A DNA stretch of 64,000 nucleotides from Hermatobates lingyangjiaoensis (GCA_026182355.1 JAPFBL010000243.1:310001-374000); one strand, 5' to 3'. Counted from the stretch's first letter, positions 8,260 to 20,369 are shown. The notes: a model not told the origin generated them from the letters alone. Program-made: numbers and translations.

Positions 8260-11200
8260 ACTTTTTTTTCAAATATCTACAATTTTGTCGATATAATGCC
8301 AATACAATCAACAGTTCCAAAACTAAATAAGATGTACTTAAAAAGATATCACGATTATTATTATTATGTTAAGCAATTATTGTGTTGTTACTTTACAATA
8401 AGTAAAGTATAGTGATCGTGAAAAAAATCAATCTCAAGATTTTGACGGAATTATATGTTTTGAGGTTCCAGAAGTCTTTTTATGATGCTTTCTCGAAGAT
8501 TTCTGTGTGTGGGTGCGTGGGTGGGTAGGTGAGTGTGTCTGCATTGCTTGTTACCACGCTGCGGTCCAGAATCTTTTATGGATCCAGTTGATATTTTACA
8601 TAAAGATGGGCCTCATAGTGTAGGAGATCCCTATTGTTAGAGAAGAATTATGCATGACAGGAAAGTCACTTTTTTGCCAAAAACCGGTTTTTAGAAAACA
8701 TTTTTTTCTCCTAAACTGCTAATTTAGAGTTTTGAAATTTTGGCATGATCTTTGGGGTTACAAATGCAATAAACAAAAAATATATTCAGACTTTTAAAAC
8801 AATGTGGAATATTTTTTTTTTTCAATAAAATGTAAAAATTTTGACTTATAATTTAATCTCAATGCTTGTGAGAGCCATACCGTTGGACGGATCAAAATGA
8901 AACTATGCTTCAAAAAATATAGAACATTATATGGAGAAAGCTATAAAAACTGTTTGTTTATCCTAGACTGAGGGAACACTTGCTATACTTACCTAATTTT
9001 TGATATTTTTTTACATTGTTTATATTGACAGAAATTTTTTTGAGCGAATCCACTGAGATAAAATTGTGTTTATAATAGAACAATTTAAATAATTTATTGA
9101 CTTATATGAGATATAAGAGGAATAATATTTTTACATGTAAAAAAAACACTGCCAATAAACATAAATAAATTTCCTTTGTCTTCATGGTATGATGGATTTG
9201 TCTCATGAAATGCTTTAATAAATCTATATATTGCACTCTTGAGCAAAACTTAATATCAGTTATAATTACTTTATCTTTGTGAATTGTAGTATCTTTCCAT
9301 GATATTGGAGTATGACGAATGGACTCTTTCCTCAAGAAAGAGGAGTCATGTTTTTTAGGAAATGTCCAGTTTTTTCACTATTCTAGTTTTTAAAAATGTC
9401 AAGCTGCCAGCTGTAAAAGTTTTAAATTATACTGCATAGCCGCCATTGACTTTGATTTGAGTGTGTAAAACTGGGTAATTACAAATATATTTTTTATAGA
9501 GTAACCTTATAACAGAGTACAACACGCAGGAAAAAGATAACACACGCTCAGAGTGAATTAACATATATATGACTTTTGACAAATGGAAAGAAAAGTGATT
9601 TCAATGAAATACTAGGAAGCCGTAAAATTCCCAGTATAATAATTTTATAAAGAAACAAAAATTTAAAACATAGTTCAAAATTGAATATACTCTTTCAATA
9701 AGATATAATTAATCTACATCTGAAATTAAAAATTAACTTAAAACGATTTTCTTGATGTTTCTGACATTTTTCAGATAAAATAAGGATATTTTTAAGTTTT
9801 AAATGGGAAACTTTGTCTTAAATTTTCAATGTAGAAGGAGTTCAGGTAAACTATGTAAGATAGCCAATGGCTATTGGAACAAAAGCCATGTTCTCCTGTA
9901 AGAAATTATTTCGTAACACGAGATCTACAATTTTGATTTTCAAAAATGTTATTACTGTTGTAGTTATACTTATGATATTATATGCATCAGTGGTGTGATA
10001 TACAAAAATAAGCATATATATTGATAAGTGGACCAATCACTATCTCTACTGCCTCCAGGAATGAAGACAAATAAATATCTCCCATTTAGACATTTATATT
10101 ATAGCTAAATGGAAAATATATTGATATTGTAGTATACCCAAGAATATTGTATACCCAAGAATTATATTATGTTTACCTATAGTAAACTTGAATGCAGGTC
10201 ACTCCAGATTTGATTTAATCTGTATAAGGGAACAGGTGAATAATTCATTCTCTCCTTACGAGAAAATCAGGAAAAAAAAGGATAAAAACTAATACAATTG
10301 GCATATTGTTACATGGATCAGGGGTGAAGTGTAAGAGGACAGCGAGATAAAGTGGTGTGAAAAGGAGTAGAAGGAGAAAGAAAGAGAGCGACATAGTGTA
10401 GAGGGGGAGAAGTGTATGACAGGGATGAAGAGGGAGAGAGAAGAAGAGAGGAGAGGGGAATCAAAGATGGTGGCTAGTTTACGAGTTTAACATTCAAAGC
10501 TTAAAGGGCGCAAGCTTAAAACAAGCTTTCAACTAGAAAATTATAACTATGATTTTTTAAAAAATCAGTTCTATTTTATTAATTAAATAATTATCTTACA
10601 TTTCTTATATCAATTTCAAAAATTTGTTGATCACCTAACAGTAACGTGTTGAAGACAACCTAATTTATTCGAAATAAATAAATTTCAGACGCTATTTGCA
10701 GAATGTGACAAATAATTCATAAAAGTAAATTTCCATGTAGTGAGTAATTGAAAAGTAGCATAAAATACGGATAAGAGACAAACCGACTCGTTGCAATTGC
10801 TTGGTATAATCATATAAAACAACTGGACTAAGAAATTTAATAATGCATACTTAATTTCATTGTAATCAATTTGATTGAAGTATTGCAAAGAAATTACCCT
10901 AAAAAATTACATGAACTATGACTTTTTTTGATATTGGTAGATTAAAAAGAAGTAAAATAACTTCCATTTAACTTTAAATACAGGTATTGTGGATAAAATA
11001 TATGTACAATGCATGTGAAAGAACACATAAAGGAAATGATGAAAAATTATATCATAGAATATGATCTGTAAGCTACAAAATAAAAGCTATACCTTAGCAT
11101 GATGGAGAAGTAATCTTGTTGAGCTCTGTCTGGCGAAGACCGAATGTGACTGACGTGTCGAGACATGCATCCAACTATAGGGTTCAAAAGTTCGCTTACA

Positions 11201-12530
11201 TTTATTCTACTGGCAAAACTACCCCCACTATACCTTTACAACTGCGTCTTAATTTATTATGAGCAAATATATGTCTCATAGTATTTCAAGCAGAAATCGT
11301 ATAAAACAATCTGCTGCTGTTTTATTCTAAAGTAAATGATATTTTTGAGGTTTTCTTTCTTGCACTAATTCAGGCTCAGTGCACTAAAGTAAAAAAGTTA
11401 ATGCAAGAAAGAACTTTAAATATTCTTCTTTATATTCAAAATTTATATAAATTGATAGCACCATTCACTTAAAATAAATTTCATATTTTTACAGCCATAA
11501 GAAATGAAAAATAATGGTTATAATTGAAATTCAAATATAAAACCTTTTTTTGTATTGCTTTCAGGAATTGTTTGATCTATAGATAATTTGCTTAGAATAC
11601 AATGCATTCAAATGTATTCATTGTATTCAATGTATAGAATGTAACTCTACAATAAGTTTAATTGTATTAAAATATCAAGTACAAATCGTAGTAGTTAAGA
11701 TCAAATTGATTGGAAAAATTCAAGTATTTACACTTTGTAGTCCCCTGATTGCATTTTTTTTTTTTTTTTTGTCTGAGTATATGCGGGCGGGAATGAATTG
11801 ACCACGCTATGTGTCAAATACCACATAAAATTGAGAATTTGTCAAACAAATAGTCATGGTTATGGTAACACTATAAAGCATTTGGACAAAACCAATAATG
11901 ATAGACGTACTCTTTTATGCAATATGTTAGAACAGTTTTCCACTCCCCTCACAATTATAAAATGAAATCTGTTTTCAATAGCATGTTCTTGAGAGCTTTT
12001 TAAAATTTGCAGTGAACCATAATTATATACCAAAAGATAAAAAGAAGAAAATGGAACAGATTTTGAAGTAGGAAACGACTAATATTTAAAATTATAAAAA
12101 TATTGTAACTTTGATATTTCTACCACTCTAAAATAATATTTCAGTTTTCAATGAACTATGTATTCAGCTTTTATTGTAAAAGTGTTGATGAAATGGTTGC
12201 ATTGTTTGATAAGCTAAAAAAAGAAGACTTTAATGAAAGATTTATAAAGGCAAAAAACTTCTTAAAACCTTTAATTTACACTCCCCGAGTATTAAAATTG
12301 CATTAAACATTCATTTTACCATTTTGGAAAGAATTCAGAAGGCAAGCAGTCATTTTCTAAATGGAAATTAATAAAAAATTGTCTTCGATTAACTCCTACG
12401 GAAGATTGACTATCTGCTCCGGCATTATGATCGTATTAATATGCATTGACTGCAATGAATTATTGACTTCTATAAATTATGAATTTTTTACTTGTTAAAT
12501 CCTTCAAAAAATGAAAATAGTGACTTTATT
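8260..12530. other. Long stretch without a supported gene
   Basis: AT-rich sequence. 8690-8760 (GCCAAAAACCGGTTTTTAG, TTTCTCCTAAACTGC) looks like part of a dispersed repeat, with a vaguely similar patch near 22545. A purine-rich tract lies at 10329-10460. Short open frames at 9102, 9851 and 10685 lack protein-like character. 11580-11660 contains short ATGTATTCA direct repeats. Confidence 0.45.
10329..10460. repeat. Purine-rich (GA/GGA) low-complexity tract
   Basis: Almost all A and G on the plus strand, with irregular GGAGA and GAAGAG units. A shorter similar tract is at 16590-16680. It may form unusual DNA structure but shows no coding or regulatory signature. Confidence 0.7.
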
Positions 12531-12539
12531 ATATAGGGG

Positions 12540-12805
12540 AATTTCTTAAATTACGACTCCAAACAAAAAAAGAGTTAAATAACAAAATTAACAACGCGTT
12601 TCGAACACTTAGTGTTCTTCTTTAGGTTAACATTTGCACTCATGTCCTTCCAAGGTTCATCCTGTTTCAATATTTCAACAGCGCAGATGTAAACCTGAAT
12701 AAGAACACTAAGTGTTTGAAACGCGTTATTAGTTTCAATGTTAAACTCTTTTTTTTGGGTGGAGACGTAATTTTTGAAATTCCCCAATATGAGCAAATAT
12801 CACAC
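12540..12805. mobile_element. Inverted pair, ACGCGT hammerhead family
   Basis: Left arm (12540-12640, minus) and right arm (12685-12805, plus) are inverted copies meeting at a short spacer. Each carries the hairpin GAACAC/GTGTTC or a close variant, then GAAACGCGTT. Outside lie the AGTTT..TTAAACTC and GAGACGTAAT..GAAATTCCC blocks. The cores are CTAAAGA (left) and CTGAATA (right), so both have lost a key base. Outer ends read GAGCAAATATCACA on the right. Confidence 0.65.
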
Positions 12806-12809
12806 TACG

Positions 12810-13410
12810 TATATTAGATTGTACTACTAATAAACTTTATTATATATACAAATGAACAAGTAATAAATTATATGTATTTTTTGGTAACTCTAATATTTAT
12901 CTGAACCCTCCATAATTTCAGTTAGTAATGGGGCTCGAGTATCAATTGGAGAACACATTGTAATTGATAAAATCATTAATAAGGTTTAGACGTAAGAAGC
13001 TCCTCAAACCAGAGGAGGAGTAGATCATATATATCGGATTAAATTTATGAAAGAAGTTATATAAACATCAGTTTTAATTCGTTACATTTCCAAACCAATC
13101 AGTGTTTGCTATAACTACTTAGAAGGATCAAGGTCCTCATTAAAGAAAGCTTTAGTTTATTTAGATTACCAGTTTTGCAGCTCAGACAATTATACGTTGC
13201 GCTAAGCAGAGTTAAGTCTAAGGGTGATATTAAAGTATTTTTAAATGGTTTAAATTGTACAAAGAATGTTGTAAATATAAGATTTTCCTCCTACAAAGTT
13301 ATCTTTATAATTATATTTGACCCAAAGAGACACGGGTAGTCTGATAAATTTATGGAAAAACATAAATAAACATACGTTTTATGCGTACATTAAAACTACA
13401 TTGAGGTGTG
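12810..13410. other. No feature recognised
   Basis: AT-rich sequence with no supported exon or repeat boundary. Confidence 0.45.
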
Positions 13411-13417
13411 TGTATAT

Positions 13418-13447
13418 GTGTGTGTGGGAGAGAGAGAGAGAGATAGA

Positions 13448-13478
<31 letters not shown>

Positions 13479-13493
13479 TGAGAGAGAGAGGTA
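13418..13493. repeat. (GA)n microsatellite
   Basis: GA repeat with GATA, GACA and GTGA interruptions. It generates false poly-SL frames on the minus strand (13350-13622). Confidence 0.9.
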
Positions 13494-13649
13494 CTGTAAG
13501 TGTGGGTTATGTGTGCATGCATGCATACATTTTTCGGTGCAAGTTTTCCTGTGCGTGAGTTTGCGTATACATACAAAATTGTCACAATAACACGTGATAT
13601 AAATATTCAGGTAACTCACCACAAATGATACAAAACTAAAATTATCGAG

Positions 13650-13740
13650 ACTCGGTCAGTTCTTCAGGTTCAAATTAAACACTCATTGCCAACGTTTCGG
13701 TCTTTATTTAAAATCTTTTTCATAGGCAGAAGTATACTTT
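13650..13740 (-). mobile_element. ACGT-type hammerhead relic
   Basis: On the minus strand CCTATGAAAAAGATTTTAAA, AAAGACCGAAACGTTGGC and AATGAGTGTTTAATTTGAA. A hairpin is followed by GAAACGTTGGC, comparable to GAAACGTCGGC at 24857 and 25070. CTATGAA in place of CTGATGA suggests one core base is lost. The same unit occurs near 2820, 25200 and 46530. Confidence 0.45.
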
Positions 13741-13794
13741 TTGAAACAGAAAAACTAAGTGTTACATTACAAATTATTTTGTGATAAAACCAAA

Positions 13795-14004
13795 ATATAA
13801 AATTGGAAAAAAAGACTAAGATCTTTCAACCGTAACAAGTGGTTTTTAATTATTTTAATTTTTAATTAACCGAGTTGGGTTTTTGACTGTGACGAAGATC
13901 AGCTGTTGACAAAGAAAACAGTTGAAAGATCTTACTCTTTTTGTTTTCATTTCATATTGTGGTGTGATCATTGATTGTTATATCGCGTGTTAATGTGAAA
14001 TCTT

Positions 14005-14008
<4 letters not shown>
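13795..14008. mobile_element. Inverted pair, AGATCT family, decayed
   Basis: Left minus copy (AAGACTAAGATCTTTCAACC at 13812) and right plus copy (GACTGTGACGAAGATC, later GTTGAAAGATCTTACTC). The right core is GTGACGA and its stem II loop is expanded. It ends in a GTTATATCGCGTG version of the outer hairpin followed by TA and GT repeats. Confidence 0.55.
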
Positions 14009-14009
<1 letters not shown>

Positions 14010-14036
<27 letters not shown>

Positions 14037-14096
14037 AGTGAAAGAGAAAGTGTGTTTGTTTGTGTGTGTGTGTGTGTGTATGTGTGTGTGTGTGTT
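14010..14096. repeat. (TA)n and (GT)n microsatellite
   Basis: (TA)5 passes into (TG)n with GAGTGAAAGAG interruptions directly after the hammerhead unit. 14097-14685 holds nothing I recognise. Confidence 0.9.
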
Positions 14097-14689
14097 TAGA
14101 ACAACATTTTAGTTTATGTCTTTTGAAATACATACTATTTCGAAAAAGGCCAATCAAGTATATGTTTGCATGCTTACTTTAATTAAATGACACTGGAAGA
14201 GTCGTTGCGACCCTATTTGATTTATTATATAGAATTATATTTTAAATTAGCAGTCTCAACAAAGCGGTGCACCGTTTGGTGTAAGCCACTCTGAGCTATA
14301 ATTGATGGAGATTAATGTTTAATTGCGGTTCAATGAACACAAAGGGATAGCTAGAGGCAGTTAAAGACCAAACGACAATACGATTGCCTGAAAACTGCCA
14401 TAATTTGGTAGCATGAAGCAAGCTTTCTCTGGAAAGGTCCCACTCACCAAACTACGATTTCACTATCAAACTGTACTGTGTGCGTGGTGTTATATTGTAC
14501 GTATGGTTATACCAATAAGGTCGCTTTGACTATAAATCAAAATTTACATAAGAGAAATCATATTTAACACGCATTAACTAATCAAGTTTTCATTTAGTTC
14601 TGTGATCAATGAATATATACTTAGAAAATGCCATTTTACATGAAATAGACCTTATGCAAAACTCATTTCAGTTTCTGTACGAGTAAGTA

Positions 14690-14785
14690 ATTGTGTGTGT
14701 GTGTGTGTGTATAGAGAGAGAGAGAGAGAGAGAGAGAGTGTGTCTGAGAGAGAGAGAGAGAGTGTGTCTGAGAGAGTGTGTGTGT

Positions 14786-14836
<51 letters not shown>

Positions 14837-14925
14837 GAGCGTGTGTGAGAGAGACAGAGACAGAGAGAGAGTGTGTGTGTGAGAGAGATAAAGTGTGTGT
14901 GTGTATGTATGTGTTTGTGTGTGTT
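14690..14925. repeat. Mixed (GT)n/(GA)n microsatellite
   Basis: Blocks of GT and GA alternate over about 230 bp. The overlapping minus-strand frames of 114 and 105 codons are poly-SL/TH artefacts. Confidence 0.9.
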
Positions 14926-15224
14926 TTTAGAACAAGATAGAAGGTGCTTAGGACAACTGAGTTTAATTTTATGAAATAACTCCATTCAAACTGCATTTTT
15001 AACAGCTAAAGTTATGATTTTTATTTTACTCGTAGTAACTATCGCTAACTTGTGAAAATTTAAAATCAGTGTTTCAAAAGTATATGACCAGTTATACATA
15101 TAAAACCAAACAGTTTATATTGACTAAAAGTACTATTCTCTTGTTCATATTTCACCCATATTATCCAATTTCTTTTAAATAAGAAATTATTTATGATAGC
15201 GAGAAAAATACATTTTATCTTAAT

Positions 15225-15430
15225 CACAAGGATGTTTTTACTATGCGTTTCGAACACTTAGTGTACATCATCAGGCACATCTACAATATAAAGACAAAAT
15301 GTTTAAAAAGCGTTTGAAGTTATATATAAAAAAATTGTAATAAATTTTGTGTTTCTATTGTAGATATGCCTGATCATGAACACTAAGGGTTCGAAACGCG
15401 TCATGAAATAAATTCCTCATTGAGAAGACG
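15225..15430. mobile_element. Inverted pair, ACGCGT family variant
   Basis: Left minus motif at 15240-15280: CTGATGA, extra T, GTACACT/AAGTGTTC hairpin, GAAACGCATAG. Right plus motif at 15362-15405: CTGATCA, extra T, GAACACT/AAGGGTTC, GAAACGCGTC. About 90 bp of spacer includes TCTACAAT on both sides. The outer sequence AATAAATTCCTC differs from the 12540 copy, so this is a subfamily shared with 17855-18040. Confidence 0.6.
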
Positions 15431-15439
15431 TAATATATT

Positions 15440-16910
15440 TTCTTCACTAACATCTTTGTGTTTATAAAACAAGTTATATTTTGAAATTCACCAGTAGAGA
15501 CATATACGTTGAACTTTAGTCTGTGAGGTTATATTTCTGTAATGCACAGCAAATATGACCACTATTACTCCTAACAGAAACTGATTCAAAATAGAATATT
15601 CAGAAAGTCTGTAGAAATTCATAAAATATTAGAATTTAAAATTCCATAATCATATTTACATTCAGTACAGCAAAAATGTACTTTACTGTTTATTATGAAG
15701 AAGATACGAACTAGATTTAATTTTAAATCCCAAGCATTATAAATTACATGAGTTAGTAAATAAAAAAGATATAGCTGAACAAACTCCATTTCCAAGATGC
15801 ACAGTTAAAATATTGTAAAGATAATAATTCTTAGCTCTTCTTTTGTGTCTATACATTCCCTTTGCTTTTAGTTTGTTAATGGAATTACATTTAATATAAA
15901 TATTATACGCTATAGTAGTTATTTTCAATAGATTGTTGAGGTCTAGACATCGGATAGTCAGAATTATCAAAACATTCTCTTATAGCAAAATTGAGAAGAT
16001 ATAATAATGAAGAACCACAAGACTTCATCTATTATAAATACTTAATGGGTATACTGTAATGTAATGAAATAATATTTAATACTTTCTTAATATTAATAAC
16101 TCCTAACTTTTGCTTTTGTATCAGAAACAGATTCCTTTGATCTAAACCTAATTGAGGCAGTTTTTTGTTCAACAAGTGAATAAAATCTACCTTAGTATTA
16201 TTAATAACTAATTTTTTAATTACTTCCTTTAATAACCTCCAATTAATAAAGATATTTACATCTCTTTATATTATTTTATGCATTATAAAACATTTCTGAT
16301 TTACTACATTTTACAAATACTTTATTATAAAAATCATATATAATCATGTAATTTTTATTTAAAAAAAGTAGAATTTTTAGTCCTTAAGAATAAATTTCAA
16401 TAAAATGAGATATCATTTTTAAAGATTATTTGTACGTAATGAATAATAAAGATATGAAATAAAGTAAAAAATGTAATAATATTTTTCATTGAATAATATT
16501 CCTTAAATTATATGTATGAGTTTTGTTCTACTTATAAGGACTTGCTGTAGTACTTAGCCATTAAGTATAATTTAGTAGCATACTAATGGGATGATAAGAA
16601 GAAGGAAGAGGGAGGGGGCTTGGAGGCTTAAGGAATAAGATAACCAAGAACTGAAAGGAGAGGATGCGGGGGAAGACAGCAGTTATAAATGATCCTTAGG
16701 TAGAGAATTCATTTATGCCAGAATATTTTCAACTATTATCATCAATGATAAAGCAAAACTACTGTGCATATGATAAAGAAGTCAACAAAAGAAACTTTAT
16801 CAATAAAATAATAAGAAAACAGGAACTGAGGTGCTTCAGAGTGAACAGAAAAACAATAGACTTACGGATTTGATAGGGTTTAGTATGTAAAAACACAAAT
16901 CAATCAATCT
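15440..16910. other. No gene recognised; AT-rich
   Basis: Long AT-rich stretch with poly-A/T runs. A purine-rich patch lies at 16590-16680. The open frame at 15737-15970 (minus) has no recognisable features. Confidence 0.45.
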
Positions 16911-16914
16911 ATTC

Positions 16915-17290
16915 TACACTTACCCATACAGGTTCACACTTACAACCATAAACACACACCCACACGAGTACAAACACGCTTACACGTGCGCACAACACAC
17001 ACACACTCACACACACACACACACACACACACACCTACCCATACACGCGCACACTTACAACCATAAACGCACACCCACACGAGTACAAACACGCTTACAC
17101 GTGCCCACAACTACCCACAGACGCACACACACCGACCCATATACCCGCACACTTACACCCGTAAACGCACACAGATACATCCGAAATGCATACGCCCGTA
17201 TGACAGATGCACAGACACAGTCACAAGTGTGCACACCCACCCACAGACGCACACAGACCTAAACGCACGCGTGCACACACACATATACAC
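16915..17290. repeat. CA-rich satellite with about 120-bp duplicated unit
   Basis: CACTTACAACCATAAACACA at 16933 recurs at 17054 with CACACCCACACGAGTACAAA in both. A core of (CA)n lies between, and degenerate CA-rich copies continue to 17290. This is a microsatellite grown into a minisatellite. Confidence 0.8.
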
Positions 17291-17299
17291 ACATATTAT

Positions 17300-17850
17300 C
17301 ATCATCAAAAAACATCATAAAATGACTTTGGGGACCTCAAGACATGTAATCCGTCAAAATCTTGAGATCAAATTTTTGTCTATCACTATTCTCTACTTAT
17401 AGTAAACTAGAAAAGTAAAAATAAGTTAACTGTTATTTGGGTACCTGGAAACAAATGAATATAAGTAAATGAGGCAGTGGAACGGTTTGAAAAGGTTGGA
17501 GTCAACTAAACCATCTGCAAGCAGCAAACTGTTTGCACAACACTGGAGCTTTTCAGGAATGAAGTTGCTGAAAGGATAAAGGAAGCAGATAGAAGGTGTT
17601 TAGAAAAACTGAGTCTACTTTTATCAGATAATTTCATTCCAACTGTATTGTTAACAGCTTAAGTTAGGATTTTCATTAATATAACTATCGTTAACTTGTG
17701 CAAATACAAAATCGACATTTCAAAAATATATGATCAGTTAAACGATTAAACCAAATAGCTAATTTTCACTAAAATTACTGTCAATATGATAATATTTTAC
17801 CCATAAATTATAAATTTCTTTTAAACTAGAAATAATTTATGATAATACGT
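17300..17850. other. No gene recognised
   Basis: AT-rich sequence. 17596-17700 resembles 14935-15060 (AGAAGGTG, then ACTGAGT, then GTTAACAGCT and TTATGATTTT), so the two neighbourhoods share an old duplicated block next to related hammerhead pairs (15225 and 17855). Confidence 0.45.
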
Positions 17851-17854
17851 CTTT

Positions 17855-18040
17855 ACTTCAAGGAATTTATTTCACGACGCGTTTCAAACACTTAATATTC
17901 ATCATCAGGCACATCTACAATAAAAAGACAAAATTTACATAACATTTTTGAATTTTTTGACCATGTGCCTGATGATGAACACTAACTGTTCGAATCGCGT
18001 CTTAAAATAAATTCCTTGTCGTAAAGATATAATATATTTT
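17855..18040. mobile_element. Inverted pair, ACGCGT family variant
   Basis: Left minus motif (17872-17915): CTGATGA, T, GAATATT/AAGTGTTT, GAAACGCGTC. Right plus motif (17961-18005): CTGATGA, T, GAACACT/AACTGTTC, then GAATCGCGTC. Both outer flanks carry AATAAATTCCT and ACGTCTT/AAGATAT. The left copy keeps every core position; the right copy has GAAT in place of GAAA. Confidence 0.65.
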
Positions 18041-18044
18041 CCTC

Positions 18045-19250
18045 ACTATCATGAGTAAATACGACACAATAACTGCTTACATAGCTCGTGAGGAATAATT
18101 TAATTATAATTTCACTCTAATGGACTAAATAGTACTACTGTAATGTTTATTTGTAAACAGGTAAACACAAACAGCCAACTATTCACATACGAGCATGCAA
18201 ACACACACTCTTATCACTATTACAAAAATAATATAAATGTGTCACGAAACTTAAGTGATAACATCAAATGTTGATAATTCAAAAATAAACTCCATTTAGT
18301 CTCATTCTTCATTGTCTACTACTCTTTAGTGGTACTAAAGTAAAAAGAGATGTTTTTGTTTTTAACTTGATAGGAATATGCAATGTTTGTAGTTCGTATT
18401 GATGCTAAGTTGATCAATTATAATATCTTGAAATAGGTCTACAACGCGCACAGCTTTGCTGTTGGAAACATTTTTCAAACTTTGTTTGAAATTGCTAGTC
18501 ACGTCCCACTTAATGCTCTCCTCGTAGAGTTGTCCTTAGAAAGGGACCAAGTTTGAAACTCGCAGAGTTTGCCGAGGGTCAACGAGTTAGTAGTATTCTA
18601 ATGAGCCATTCTTGTATATACTAACAAAAACTTCTGTCGAATTAAATAAATAAAAACATTAACTGCAAACACAATATTCAATTAATATTATTAAATTTAA
18701 AGGATCAGACCGAAATTTAAATAATAAAAAATAAATAAAACTAAAAAGAAATATAAAAGTAAGATTTTTAATATCTTTTAAAAAAAGGAAAAAAACGGAA
18801 GTAGTATTGTACGTTTTAATTTTCAAACCAAAGAAATGTATCAGATTTTTTTTTTCAAATCGAAAGAAAAAAGTATTTAAAATAATTTTAAACAAATAAT
18901 TTACGAAAGAAAATAGGAATATGAAAACTTTGACCTTCTATAACACTCCTATCATTATAACTTTTATAATACTCCCGTCTATAATCCATTTGGTTAGAAA
19001 TAAACATAATTTTGCATGATTATCTCCTTGTAGCAATACTCTCTTACGTTATAATTCTCTTGATCTCTCAATATCATCTACACTCATCTTCTGTTGTTTT
19101 CTTTCAATATAACAAGATTGGTGAAAATAATCGTAATTTAGATTTCAATTTAGCCATCTCGACATTATCACTTATTATCTTTTTTCTTCATCTATGACTT
19201 TCCTATTTCTTTATAACACTTTTCAAAATTCAGTCTGTTAGCAAAAAAAA
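18045..19250. other. No gene recognised
   Basis: AT-rich sequence. The minus-strand frame at 18659-18895 is KF-rich low complexity. The patch at 18500-18590 is unclassified. From 19010 onward the plus strand may already contain decayed PLE sequence leading into 19255. Confidence 0.35.
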
Positions 19251-19254
19251 AAAA

Positions 19255-19614
19255 CAAGAACTTTTATACCTATATAAAAGCTCATATATAGGAATGACTT
19301 CGACTTCATTGTCTAGAAGAATTACTATGCACCTTTCTGCCGGCGCGCCAAAATGCCATACAACAGCAGTCCATAAGACAAAACTCACAAGAGAAATGAT
19401 GGTAAATTCCACGAAAATTATCGCTAGAGAAAGAAATCATTTTAAATTACAACTATTAGAAGCAATAATTATTCAAGAAAAGCAACCAGCCATAAATATC
19501 CAAGTTAATAATTCTTGTCGAATTTTAAAACTATTTGCAAACAGAAACACCCAGATTAGCCAGTTAGTAGGTGAGCCCAACCACCCTACCTTAATCCCAC
19601 ATAATGCTCCGTGA
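19255..19614 (+). pseudogene. PLE C-terminal GIY-YIG endonuclease fragment
   Basis: The frame reads LLYLYKSSYIGMTSTSLSRR, then HLSAGAPKCHTT, then TKIIARERNHFKLQLLEA and IIIQEKQPAIN before a stop at 19612. YIGMTS..LSRR..H, the LLEA glutamate region and PAIN match the GIY-YIG endonuclease that ends Penelope-like retroelement proteins, where it nicks the target. Only the last 100 or so residues remain; the reverse transcriptase part is absent. A hammerhead motif begins 80 bp after the stop and a PLE N-terminus follows it. This looks like the junction of tandem PLE copies. The frame appears broken upstream. Confidence 0.65.
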
Positions 19615-19693
19615 TACAGGGCGATGCCCTGTAAATATTCCATTAATAATCCATCTCTATTATATAACTAGCTTTCCTACTACTACTCTCATT

Positions 19694-19738
19694 ATTGTCC
19701 TGATGATGAATGTGGTACATTCGAAACATGTCGATTAG
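19694..19738 (+). ncRNA. Hammerhead-like motif, ACATGT family
   Basis: Core CTGATGA (19700-19706), extra T, stem II GAATGT with ACATTC around a GGT loop, GAAA, palindrome ACATGT, then C, then GATTAG. The bases just before the core (GTC) can pair with GAT with one wobble. This is the only copy of its family seen, and the one most clearly placed between PLE coding ends. Confidence 0.65.
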
Positions 19739-19746
19739 TAATATCG

Positions 19747-19905
19747 GTGATAGACTATAGTTTTAATGAAGAGACGAGGAAGGAATTCCGGAAACTGAAG
19801 AAATCGTGTAAGAAGCAGATACAAGCCAAAAATGGGGCGTTATTTAACAATATATGTTTAAATGAAGGACTGCTTCCAACTTTTACAAATATATATAATA
19901 TATAT
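19747..19905 (+). pseudogene. PLE N-terminal fragment next to hammerhead
   Basis: The open frame has no ATG near its start (it begins at GTG). It carries FRKLKKSCKKQIQAKNGALF, then NNICLNEGLLPTFTNIY, and then TA-rich sequence. It holds the full motif FNxxCLxEGLLPxxTNIY, which recurs in this window. It starts about 10 bp after the hammerhead at 19694-19738. It is truncated after about 50 residues. Confidence 0.65.
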
Positions 19906-19993
19906 ACATGCAGAAAAATCACAATACATAAACATGTGATGCAATCAATGAAGTTTAAACCACAATGGTAAATGGAAAACAATAGAATTAAAT

Positions 19994-20028
19994 GCTCTAA
20001 GGCCTTTCAATGTGTATCATCAGAGAGC
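19994..20028 (-). ncRNA. Hammerhead-like motif, AGGCCT family
   Basis: On the minus strand: GCTCT, CTGATGA, T, a short ACAC..ATT hairpin, GAAA, AGGCCT, T, AGAGC. Stem I (GCTCT with AGAGC) is perfect and the core is intact. Stem II pairs poorly. Compare 1715-1750. Confidence 0.55.
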
Positions 20029-20089
20029 AAACAAAGTAAAAACTGAGAAGCTAACATAAAAGTTCTTTTATATATATATATGTGATCAA

Positions 20090-20285
20090 ACCACAATAAG
20101 AAATGGGAAAAAAGATTAAGATCTTTTAACCGTAACAAGCCGTCTTCGTCAGAGTCAAAAACCCAGCAGTCGGGTTTTGACTCTGGCGAAGACTCCTTGT
20201 TATGGTTGAAAGATTTTAGTCTTTTTTTCCTATTTCATATTGTGGTTTGATTATTGATTATTATTTCACGTGTTTTTGTGAAATC
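20090..20285. mobile_element. Inverted pair, AGATCT family
   Basis: Left minus motif 20114-20156 and right plus motif 20179-20221 with only about 20 bp between. The left copy keeps CTGACGA and GACGG/CGGTT but has lost one base pair of stem I (GACT/AATC). The right has CTGGCGA and AGATTT. (TA)n tracts lie at both outer ends (20068 and 20285). Confidence 0.65.
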
Positions 20286-20304
20286 TTTATATATATATAT
20301 ATAT

Positions 20305-20360
20305 ATATTTGTAAATTTTTGTAGCAGTCCTTCCTCTATACACACATTGTTGAATTAGAC
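20305..20360 (-). pseudogene. PLE N-terminal fragment ending in (TA)n
   Basis: The minus strand reads FNNVCIEEGLLQKFTNIY and then (AT)n. It is another copy of the FNxxCLxEGLLPxYTNIY motif and breaks at the same place as the others. Confidence 0.6.
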
Positions 20361-20369
20361 CATATTTAG

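Noticed and set aside
14652..14996. Two long minus-strand open frames (114 and 105 codons)
   Set aside because: They translate a (GT)n/(GA)n microsatellite into poly-SL and TH runs; there is no real protein.
18659..18895. 78-codon minus-strand frame
   Set aside because: F/K/L-rich translation of AT-rich low-complexity DNA.
19330..19350. Regulatory site at CCGGCGCGCC
   Set aside because: It falls inside the PLE endonuclease coding remnant (codons for Ala-Gly-Ala-Pro).
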